Of a stretch of 5,541 bases of DNA, positions 1 through 5,541 are shown piece by piece. Positions within the stretch are counted from its first letter, which is position 1. Every line of letters begins with the position of its first letter. A model generated the notes under the pieces. That model searched no databases. It was not told where the DNA came from and was given only the letters and a program-made list of their open reading frames with translations. The position numbers and the translations under genes are program-made. Source of the DNA: Succinimonas sp963628765 (GTDB taxonomy: Bacteria; Pseudomonadota; Gammaproteobacteria; Enterobacterales; Succinivibrionaceae); NCBI GenBank assembly GCA_963628765.1, contig CAVGFV010000018.1:1-5541 (forward strand). The letters run 5' to 3'.

Positions 1-124
1 TTAAGTAATTTGTGAGTGGGCTTTTGGATGTTTACACGGATGTGCGTTCACACTCAGAGTTTTTAATTCTGCCTTCTTTAAAAATCCCTAATCCTGGCTA
101 GTAACATAAAAAGTAGCAAAATTA

Positions 125-157
125 GGGAAATAACGGTGCTTTCAAAAACACCGTTAT
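125..157 (-). terminator. Likely terminator of glgX
   Basis: ATAACGGTG (130-138) pairs perfectly with CACCGTTAT (149-157), a 9-bp stem around a ten-base loop, starting about 40 bases after the glgX stop. The following minus-strand sequence, TTTCCCTAATTTTG, is T-rich but not a clean U-run, so termination may be weaker than for nadE. An 8-bp inverted repeat (85-92/121-128) lies just beyond and could form a second hairpin. Confidence 0.6.
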
Positions 158-197
158 GCATCCAGAATAATTACGTATACATGCGCCCTAGTTTCAA

Positions 198-2270
198 CTA
201 TTTTGGCTTAGCAATTAACACCAAAATAGAACGAGGTTGAATGTAATAATTATGGCCAATCGGACACAACTTATCATTTGGACCATAAATATCATCCGGT
301 GCAGGGAGAGAAGTATCTACAAGGCGATACCAATGTGCATTAGTACTTTCTGGAACACTTGGAATCGTAATATGAAGCCCATTCCACCAAGCATTAACAT
401 ACATGTAATACCAAGTATTATTTGAATCTGAAAATACAGTTACCCCTATGGAATGGGAAGAATTACTCCAATCCGGCTCATAAGGCTTGATACCATGCCA
501 AACAACTTGGTTTCTCTTTATAGCATCATGAAGAGTTGCAAAATAACTATCATCTTTATGTGCCCCACGGTCAGTACGATATGCTAAAAGTTTTTTAGTA
601 AATTCATACATTTCCTTTTGAGCTTGGGTAGTATTCCAATTAAACCAGCTAATATCGCTATCTTGGCAATAGGCATTGTTATTGCCCTTCTGTGTTCTCA
701 AAACCTCATCTCCCATAAGGATCATTGGAGTGCCCTTTGAAACAAGGTTTATCAGCATGAAATTCTTGGCTTGTCTAAGTCTTAAAGCATTGATCTCTTT
801 ATCGTCAGCCTCACCTTCAACGCCATAATTACTGCTGAAATTAACGTCATTTCCATCTCTATTATCTTCACCGTTAGCGAGATTGTGCTTTTTGTTATAG
901 CTTAATAAATCCCATAGAGTAAAACCGTCATGGCAGCTAACGAAATTAATACTCTTTTGAGGATCGGTAGAATCGTTAACATAGATATCAGGGCTTCCCA
1001 TAAGGCGGTTAGCAAATTTGTGCACCATGCCGTTATCGCCTCGCAAGAAAAGGCGTACATCATCGCGGAATTGGCCATTCCACTCACGCCACTTGCTACC
1101 AGCCATGCTACCTACTTGGTATAGACCACCCGCATCCCAAGGTTCAGCAATCAATTTCACATCAGAAAGTTCTCTATCTGCATCGATAGAAAGTGTTGTT
1201 GGAGGATCGCTTAGAGGCATGCCATGGCTATCTCTTGAAAGCACACAGGCCAAATCGAAGCGGAAGCCATCTATATGCATCTCGTGAGCCCAAAAGTGTA
1301 AACTATCCTTAATAAGCTGTTTCACCATCGGATGGCTAGCGTTAACAGTGTTACCACAGCCAGTATAATTCATGTACTGACCTTGGTTATTCAAGATATA
1401 GTAGGCATCATTATCAAAGCCCTTAAAACAATAAATCGGACCTTGTGCATCGCCTTCAGAAGTATGGTTATAAACCACATCCAAAAATACTTCGATTCCA
1501 GCCTTGTGAAGAGCTTTTACTAAATCACGGAATTCATCAATCGGACCATATATATCTTTATTGGAAGAATATTCCCCATGAATTGCGAAAAATCCCATTG
1601 GGCAATAGCCCCAATAGTTATTTTTCCCAGGACGGGCATCAAAAATATCAAATTGGAAAACTGGAAGTAATTCGACAGCATTAACCCCAAGTCTCTTTAA
1701 ATATGGGATTTTCTCAATCATCCCAGCATAAGTACCACGTAATTTCGGTGTTACACCGGAACTTTTATCTTTGGTAAAACCTGAAACATGCATTTCATAA
1801 ATAACATTGGTACTTAAAGGATGCTTTGGCCTTTCATCACTTTCCCAATCGTAAAGTGACATATCAATAACAGCATTTTTAGCACAAAAGAACACATTCG
1901 AGCCGACGTAGCGTGCCATAGTACGATTATAGTTATCAGGGAAAAGAATTCTTTTTCCATAAGGATCTAAGAGAACTTTTTGGGGATCAAAAACCATTCC
2001 AGTTTCAGGTCTCAAAATTTCTTTGATGCGCCAACCATAAATTTGGCCATGAGTAATGCCATAAACTTTTACGTGCCAATAATATGTGCTGCGGTATTCA
2101 GGTTTATCGAGAACAATAACATCAGGATCGCTATCGTTGACGTCTTTAAAAAGCAAGAGTTCCATGACTCTAGCATTACGACACCATACAGCAAAGTTAA
2201 CGCCATCTGGCTCTATGCTAGCACCTAATACATTACTATGTCCGCTTGATAAACGGTATGATTTACTCAT
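198..2270 (-). CDS. glgX: Glycogen debranching enzyme / isoamylase-type GH13 protein (GlgX-like)
   Basis: This 690-residue cytoplasmic enzyme should hydrolyse alpha-1,6 branch linkages in glycogen or limit dextrins, releasing linear maltodextrins. An N-terminal CBM48/isoamylase-N domain lies at about residues 8-100 and the GH13 barrel at about 150-570, followed by a C-terminal beta domain. Visible GH13 motifs are DVVYNHT (264-270), GFRFDLA (335-341, nucleophile D339), AEPWD (375-379, acid/base E376) and SCHDGF (445-450, H447 and D448). YEMHVSGFT (158-166), WREWNGQFRDDVR (394-406) and HGIKPYEPDWS (592-602) are typical of GlgX/TreX/isoamylase. Length is near E. coli GlgX (657) and slightly below TreX. 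The ATG is supported by GGAG (2276-2279) five bases upstream; the stop is TAG. No other glg or mal gene is in view. GlgX, TreX and secreted isoamylase are hard to separate by eye, but the lack of a signal peptide favours an intracellular enzyme. All catalytic residues are present. Confidence 0.95.
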   Translation of the reverse strand: MSKSYRLSSGHSNVLGASIEPDGVNFAVWCRNARVMELLLFKDVNDSDPDVIVLDKPEYRSTYYWHVKVYGITHGQIYGWRIKEILRPETGMVFDPQKVLLDPYGKRILFPDNYNRTMARYVGSNVFFCAKNAVIDMSLYDWESDERPKHPLSTNVIYEMHVSGFTKDKSSGVTPKLRGTYAGMIEKIPYLKRLGVNAVELLPVFQFDIFDARPGKNNYWGYCPMGFFAIHGEYSSNKDIYGPIDEFRDLVKALHKAGIEVFLDVVYNHTSEGDAQGPIYCFKGFDNDAYYILNNQGQYMNYTGCGNTVNASHPMVKQLIKDSLHFWAHEMHIDGFRFDLACVLSRDSHGMPLSDPPTTLSIDADRELSDVKLIAEPWDAGGLYQVGSMAGSKWREWNGQFRDDVRLFLRGDNGMVHKFANRLMGSPDIYVNDSTDPQKSINFVSCHDGFTLWDLLSYNKKHNLANGEDNRDGNDVNFSSNYGVEGEADDKEINALRLRQAKNFMLINLVSKGTPMILMGDEVLRTQKGNNNAYCQDSDISWFNWNTTQAQKEMYEFTKKLLAYRTDRGAHKDDSYFATLHDAIKRNQVVWHGIKPYEPDWSNSSHSIGVTVFSDSNNTWYYMYVNAWWNGLHITIPSVPESTNAHWYRLVDTSLPAPDDIYGPNDKLCPIGHNYYIQPRSILVLIAKPK

Positions 2271-2325
2271 AAAAACTCCAGCTTTTTAAGTTAAAGCTTC
2301 TTAATAATTAAACTTAGTTTCTTTT

Positions 2326-2355
2326 AATATACAATGAAAACGTTTTTCTTGTTAA
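2326..2355 (-). promoter_or_regulatory. Sigma70-type promoter of glgX
   Basis: On the minus strand, -35 TTAACA (2355-2350) matches five of six consensus bases. It is separated by 18 bp from -10 TATATT (2331-2326), also five of six. The predicted start near 2319 gives a leader of about 49 bases. That leader contains a 6-bp hairpin (2280-2285/2293-2298) directly upstream of the GGAG ribosome-binding site at 2276-2279. Confidence 0.6.
2335..2348. promoter_or_regulatory. LacI-family-like operator inside the glgX promoter
   Basis: The plus strand reads TGAAAACGTTTTTC here, with a perfect AAAACGTTTT palindrome (2337-2346) centred on CG. This resembles operators of LacI/CcpA/MalR-family regulators, which favour a central CG pair flanked by A/T half sites such as TGAAAACGTTTTCA. 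It fills the spacer between -35 and -10, a classic place for repression by steric block. The regulator itself is not in the window, so its identity is inferred. Confidence 0.45.
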
Positions 2356-2460
2356 AGGAATTATCGTTCCAAAATGAAAAAACTTTAATGAAATTTGAAT
2401 AAATATGGGGGTTTGTATTCTTCTTTCAACAAGATTTGCATTGTAAAACAGCTTTTGAGA

Positions 2461-2495
2461 AAAAAATTTGGCAGTTTTTTATAAAAACTGCCAAA
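2461..2495 (-). terminator. Factor-independent terminator of nadE
   Basis: The arms at 2467-2479 and 2483-2495 form a perfect 13-bp stem (core GGCAG/CTGCC) with a three-base loop. On the minus strand the stem is followed directly by six U residues (2466-2461). It starts about 33 bases after the nadE stop. The opposite orientation lacks a U-tract, so it acts only on nadE transcripts and separates nadE from glgX. Confidence 0.9.
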
Positions 2496-2528
2496 TCAGA
2501 AATAAAGATAGAGCCTATTTTTTATCTC

Positions 2529-4589
2529 TTAATTAATACCTAAGCTCTTAGCATATTCATCGAGTTCTGTCATTTCTTCTGAAAGACAGGATGATAATAC
2601 TGGGAACCTTCTAAAAGCCTTTGGATCCGCACTATCGCCTTCAATATGAAAACCTACTGCAAAGCGCTCACGTTTCCACTGATTTCTAGTATAGAGACGA
2701 TAATAACGTTTTACCGCATTATATAGGAAGGACTCATTATACTTTTCATGGAAATCCGATCTGATAAGCTCTATAAACACTTCTTTCGGAGTTAAATGGA
2801 GAGTCTGAGTAAGACGTCTTATTTCGTCTAAAAGTGGATATGGCATCAGATCCTTTTCATCAGTCTGCTCCACTGGACGTAATTCTGCTGTTGGAGCTTG
2901 GGCCACAATTCCCGCCATCGCTTGAATTTTTAAATTATCAAATGAAAATTCCTTGTTGTCTTGAAGCTTAAGACCATTTTCCAGTAGATAACGATTCATG
3001 CGAAGAATACGAGATTTACTAATACCAGCAATTGGAGAAACAACACCTGAGGTGTCGCCATCCATGGTGCAGTATCCTACTGATGCCTCAGAAAGGTTTG
3101 AGGTAGCGATAAGTAGCTTATTAAAGCGGTTAGCCATAAGCCAAATGCCAGGAGCACGCACACGAGCTTGGATGTTCTGAAGTGCTAAGTCATCCTTTTC
3201 CCAAGATAATGGGTTATCTGGAGTTAAAGAATCTGAAAGACGGATATATTCCTTAACTAAAGAGGAAATAGACCAGCTGTTATGCCAAGCACCAATTTCT
3301 TCTGCTAGATTCTTTGCTGCATTAAAGGTAACATCTCCTGAATAATCAGAACCTTGGTAGAGAGTTAGAAGTACCTTAGGCATAACCTTCTTTTTTAGGT
3401 ACTCTAAATGGTCTTCTTTTGGTGCACTTGATTCAACTTTAATATTGCAACTAGCAAGAATTTCGATAAAACGCTTTTCACCAAGTGTTGTATAAGCTTG
3501 AACTATTCCGAAGTATACCATTGCAGCACAAAGAGCGGAATCAGCACCGCCTGACAAACTTAAAGCGTAGCCTCCCGTTCTAGTTTTACGCATCCAATCC
3601 CATAATCCCAAAGCAACTGCTCTCGAAGCCTCTTGAAGCTCATCTTCAGGAATAAATTTGGTTACAGGGCTAATCTTTTTACTAAAATCTTCTGGTCTAA
3701 AAGAGAGTCCAGTAAAGCATACGCCTTCATCATAAGCATCATTGACGCGTAAAAGCATACTGGATTGCTCACGAATATTGCGATTAGCTCTAAGGTCGCA
3801 ATTAGCCATTAGGATTTTATATGGAGCAAAACTTAGGCGCTCACTCATGCCTACTAGTTTTCCAGCAGAGGCAATCATCATATCGCCATCGTAGATCGCC
3901 CTACCGCTTTCACAACCTAGTAGGTTTGCATATACATAAACAGCTCCAAATGCTCTTGAGCCATCTGCTACAAAGGTTACTCTTTCAAGCTGTTTTCCAA
4001 GAGCAAAGTGTGATGCTGAAGGATTTAAAATCACATCGGTGAGTCTACGACACAAAGAACGACCAGGGCGATCTGAAACCCAAGAATCTTCACAGATCTC
4101 AAAACCTATACGGACGCCATCAACAACAAAAACCAAATCACCGGCAGGAACTTTTTGGCCTGCAAAATCAAGTTCGATAACAGATCCGTGTTGCCAAGGG
4201 GTAAACCAACGCGGTTCGTAATGAATGCCTGAACGAGCAAGATGCTGTTTCATGACAATTCCTAGCACCTTGTCTTTGGTTAAAAGAGCTGCGGCATTAT
4301 AAAGTTGACCGCCAGGGATAAGTAAAGGGAAACCTACCGCAAGATAACAGTTATTAGGAACTTCAGAAGACATTTCACGAATTAGGTTTGGAATCTTTTC
4401 CATAGAAGCCGAAACGTAAAACATATCTTGAAGGCCGTAACCAGTAACCGCCAGTTCTGGAGTAAGAACAAGATCGGCACCTTTGGCACAGGCTTCTTTA
4501 GTTGCCTCTAAAATAAGTTTGATGTTGTCATGTACTGCCAAAGGAGTTGTATTTACACTTACTGCAGCGACAGAAATTGTCTTCCTCAT
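2529..4589 (-). CDS. nadE: Glutamine-dependent NAD(+) synthetase, two-domain form
   Basis: This 686-residue cytoplasmic enzyme converts nicotinate adenine dinucleotide to NAD+ using ATP, with ammonia released from glutamine by its own N-terminal domain. The nitrilase-superfamily amidase domain covers about residues 5-270. Its expected Glu-Lys-Cys triad is E45 (in TPELAVTGYG), K114 (in VMKQHL) and C166 (in FEICEDSW). The C-terminal synthetase domain (about 320-640) shows the pyrophosphate-binding loop SGGADS (346-351), DLALQNIQARVR (467-478 region), TSNLSE (496-501), YCTMDGDTSG (506-515) and PTAELRP (566-572). Length and architecture match the bacterial two-domain NadE, unlike the short ammonia-dependent E. 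coli NadE. The tail with YTRNQWKRERFAVGFH (633-648) is a familiar extension in one NadE branch. The ATG has a weak GGGA (4598-4601) eight bases upstream; the stop is TAA. The gene is flanked by its own promoter candidate and terminator, so it looks monocistronic. No residue I would expect is missing. Confidence 0.97.
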   Translation of the reverse strand: MRKTISVAAVSVNTTPLAVHDNIKLILEATKEACAKGADLVLTPELAVTGYGLQDMFYVSASMEKIPNLIREMSSEVPNNCYLAVGFPLLIPGGQLYNAAALLTKDKVLGIVMKQHLARSGIHYEPRWFTPWQHGSVIELDFAGQKVPAGDLVFVVDGVRIGFEICEDSWVSDRPGRSLCRRLTDVILNPSASHFALGKQLERVTFVADGSRAFGAVYVYANLLGCESGRAIYDGDMMIASAGKLVGMSERLSFAPYKILMANCDLRANRNIREQSSMLLRVNDAYDEGVCFTGLSFRPEDFSKKISPVTKFIPEDELQEASRAVALGLWDWMRKTRTGGYALSLSGGADSALCAAMVYFGIVQAYTTLGEKRFIEILASCNIKVESSAPKEDHLEYLKKKVMPKVLLTLYQGSDYSGDVTFNAAKNLAEEIGAWHNSWSISSLVKEYIRLSDSLTPDNPLSWEKDDLALQNIQARVRAPGIWLMANRFNKLLIATSNLSEASVGYCTMDGDTSGVVSPIAGISKSRILRMNRYLLENGLKLQDNKEFSFDNLKIQAMAGIVAQAPTAELRPVEQTDEKDLMPYPLLDEIRRLTQTLHLTPKEVFIELIRSDFHEKYNESFLYNAVKRYYRLYTRNQWKRERFAVGFHIEGDSADPKAFRRFPVLSSCLSEEMTELDEYAKSLGIN

Positions 4590-4612
4590 AATAAAAATCC
4601 CAAACCACTACC

Positions 4613-4642
4613 ATAGTAGGTTAAAGTAATTCGTACTAACAA
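4613..4642 (-). promoter_or_regulatory. Candidate nadE promoter
   Basis: On the minus strand, TTGTTA (4642-4637, four of six to -35) and TACTAT (4618-4613, four of six to -10) are 18 bp apart, giving a leader of roughly 17-25 bases before the nadE ATG. The boxes are imperfect and the region is AT-rich, so other placements are possible. Two small overlapping dyads, at 4645-4660 and 4652-4664, lie just upstream. Confidence 0.3.
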
Positions 4643-4771
4643 AAATGCTAACCAAAGCATTTGGCAAAATATTTTTAGATTTTACCACTAGAAACGACAA
4701 CTATAAATTTTTAGGATTCTTCTCATATTCAAAAAGTTTATAGGATTAGAACCAAGTTTTATTCATAGTTT

Positions 4772-5265
4772 TTAATCTATGAGGAAAATAGGCAGATTAA
4801 ACAGCACTAAAAAACCTGGCAAATATAGGATTTTTGCAAAAAGTCCGGTCCAAAAATAATCGTCGTCATTTTGACCTAACTCTTTACTGATAAAATCATG
4901 GACATTTTGCCAAGTAAGATAGAGCCTTATATATGCGAAATGCATTCTTGCATAAAAGCACACGCAAAAAACTCCCACGCTAATAATGGTTCTTCAAAGC
5001 CTATAGAATTTAAGACAATATTCAAAAAGAAATCTTGGGAATCACCCAGCATGATGAATAAGGTAAAATTCCACCCAAAAAGCAAAGAGCAACAAAAGCC
5101 CAAAATCAGTAAAAATCTCTCGGTATCTCGACTTTCATCTAGATCCGTCATAATTATCTTATTATATTTATCAAGAATATGGAGTTCCCTCATAGAACGA
5201 ATAAAACCCCAAAATAAAAAGACAAAACCTACCAAAGGCAAAAACTGGCAAGCATTGATTATCAA
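4772..5265 (-). pseudogene. Small polytopic membrane protein, split by a frameshift; function unknown
   Basis: I do not recognise this family. Two minus-strand reading frames overlap: 5265-4927 (112 codons from a TTG) and 4978-4772 (68 codons from a GTG). Restoring one base to the homopolymer at 4966-4971 (six T on the coding strand) joins them into about 164 residues: 100 from the first frame, then CVCFYARMHFAYIRLYL and onward. The joined protein has four hydrophobic segments, roughly residues 4-22, 51-73, 94-117 and 145-162, with charged loops such as DLDESRDTER and KELGQNDDDY. Each frame alone breaks the third segment or lacks a sensible start, which supports one ancestral gene. The start is unclear. 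TTG at 5265 has no obvious Shine-Dalgarno, and the frame stays open upstream to 5349 with coding-like residues (NNGPLALFENNRLEKT) but no ATG, only ATA at 5314-5316. A 6-bp stem (4763-4768/4777-4782) overlaps the stop but lacks a U-tract. A sequencing error or phase-variable tract is possible instead of a true pseudogene. Confidence 0.5.
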
Positions 5266-5315
5266 AGTTTTTTCAAGGCGATTATTTTCAAATAGAGCTA
5301 AAGGTCCGTTATTTA

Positions 5316-5447
5316 TGTAGGCACTTCTTTTGGCTGCTTTCTTATTTTTTTAGTATTTTTTTTAGACGTTAATTTTTCTAATTTCGGTAAACAGGCTAAA
5401 TAAACTCTAATTTTTTTACAATGCTGTTTACCGGTAATAACAAATAT
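5316..5447 (-). other. Open frame continuing past the AT-hook stop; possible decayed tail
   Basis: After the TAA at 5448-5450 the same frame stays open for 44 codons until TAA at 5313-5315. It reads as a basic stretch that includes TGKQHCKKIRVYLACLPKL and a lysine-rich end, RKQPKEVPT. There is no ATG, GTG or TTG with a Shine-Dalgarno at its head, so it is not an independent gene. It may be the former C-terminus of the AT-hook protein cut by a nonsense mutation, or chance, since A-rich DNA readily gives lysine-rich open frames. It contains A-runs of seven, eight and seven bases (5345-5351, 5356-5363, 5411-5417 on the complement), and its end overlaps the upstream extension of the membrane-protein frame. 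Confidence 0.25.
5385..5433. repeat. Perfect 10-bp inverted repeat with 29-bp spacer
   Basis: CGGTAAACAG at 5385-5394 is exactly matched in reverse complement by CTGTTTACCG at 5424-5433. The arms are richer in GC than the surrounding AT-rich DNA. No T-run follows either arm in the direction that would make a terminator, and the 29-base loop is long. A regulator dyad, a protein-binding site or a relic of a mobile-element end are all possible. Confidence 0.55.
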
Positions 5448-5541
5448 TTATTGTATTTTATTTTTGCTTCCTTTTGGGCGTCCAGGACCACGTTTTATCT
5501 TAACAACCTTAGGTTTGTTTTTTGCTCCTTTAGGTCTACCA
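5448..5541 (-). CDS. C-terminal end of an AT-hook-motif protein (partial at window edge)
   Basis: Thirty complete codons of a frame entering from the right edge end at a TAA (5448-5450). They encode two copies of an AT-hook-like element, GRPKGAKNK (residues 1-9 as seen) and GRPKGSKNK (20-28), joined by a basic linker with KRGP before the second copy. AT-hooks built on a GRP core bind the minor groove of AT-rich DNA. In bacteria, GRPKGSKNK-type segments occur in nucleoid-associated or regulatory proteins and in basic linkers of some DDE transposases. The two copies use different codons (GGT AGA CCT against GGA CGC CCA), so the repeat is kept at protein level rather than being a fresh DNA duplication. 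This supports real coding. The N-terminus lies outside the window, so nucleoid protein and transposase fragment cannot be told apart here. It precedes the frameshifted membrane gene on the same strand. Confidence 0.55.
   Translation of the reverse strand, partial: GRPKGAKNKPKVVKIKRGPGRPKGSKNKIQ

Noticed and set aside
1..84. Short open stretch at the left edge (minus strand, ending TAA at 1-3, with LSVNAHPCKHPKAHSQIT)
   Set aside because: About 28 codons with no start codon, preceded by a TAG. It is too short to support as a gene; apart from the 85-92/121-128 repeat I see nothing else in 1-129.
902..1087. Second minus-strand frame inside glgX
   Set aside because: It is nested in the intact glgX frame, overlaps its conserved barrel region and has no independent start signal.
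237..2289. Several plus-strand ORFs of 60-90 codons across 237-2289
   Set aside because: They lie antisense to the intact glgX, overlap one another in different frames, and show no motifs or ribosome-binding sites.
2998..4221. Plus-strand ORFs of 60-73 codons inside nadE
   Set aside because: They are shadows of a full-length, motif-complete nadE on the other strand.
4763..4782. Hairpin TCATAG/CTATGA over the membrane-gene stop
   Set aside because: A 6-bp AT-rich stem with an eight-base loop and no clean U-run after it on the minus strand; too weak to call a terminator.
4966..4971. Programmed -1 ribosomal frameshift at the T6 run
   Set aside because: The required shift direction fits, but the site does not match a canonical X XXY YYZ heptamer in frame (G TTT TTT), and I see no clear downstream stem-loop. 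A deletion is simpler.
4898..5320. Plus-strand ORF of 140 codons, longer than either membrane-gene frame
   Set aside because: It has no Shine-Dalgarno and is lysine/serine-rich with no domain pattern, as expected antisense to a phenylalanine/leucine-rich membrane gene. The minus strand gives a coherent four-segment membrane protein.

Overview
The window is AT-rich bacterial DNA. Every gene I can support lies on the minus strand, so transcription runs from high to low coordinates. Two complete, intact enzymes dominate. At 2529-4589 is a two-domain, glutamine-dependent NAD synthetase (nadE). At 198-2270 is a GH13 isoamylase-type glycogen/alpha-glucan debranching enzyme (glgX-like). Short Shine-Dalgarno sequences, AT-rich spacers and factor-independent terminators fit an AT-rich bacterium that stores or uses alpha-glucan. 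A low-GC gammaproteobacterium of gut or rumen type is my best guess, but it rests on a general impression of the proteins, not a search.

Layout, read in the direction of transcription (right to left). At the right edge, 5448-5541 is the C-terminal end of an ORF with two AT-hook-like GRPKG(A/S)KNK motifs. Its frame stays open for 44 codons past the stop, across a perfect 10-bp inverted repeat (5385-5394/5424-5433) and several A-runs. Next, 4772-5265 holds a small polytopic membrane protein split by an apparent one-base deletion in a six-base homopolymer at 4966-4971. A 182-bp spacer carries a candidate nadE promoter and two small overlapping dyads. nadE follows and ends in a strong 13-bp stem terminator with U6. 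The 258-bp nadE-glgX spacer carries that terminator, then a good sigma70-like promoter (-35 TTAACA, -10 TATATT, 18-bp spacer) with a LacI-family-like operator centred on ACGT between the two boxes. glgX ends in a second hairpin at 130-157.

The two enzymes look like separate transcription units: each has its own promoter candidate and terminator, and they share no pathway beyond central metabolism. GlgX would remove alpha-1,6 branches, feeding linear glucan to phosphorylases or maltodextrin enzymes. Its operator suggests sugar-responsive control. NadE makes the final step of NAD+ biosynthesis using glutamine as amide donor. The right-hand 800 bp looks like a decaying or rearranged accessory patch: a frameshifted membrane gene, DNA-binding tail repeats, an in-frame stop and homopolymers. 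I see no convincing new multi-gene system. The parts most worth checking are the operator in the glgX promoter, the frameshifted membrane gene and the AT-hook remnant.
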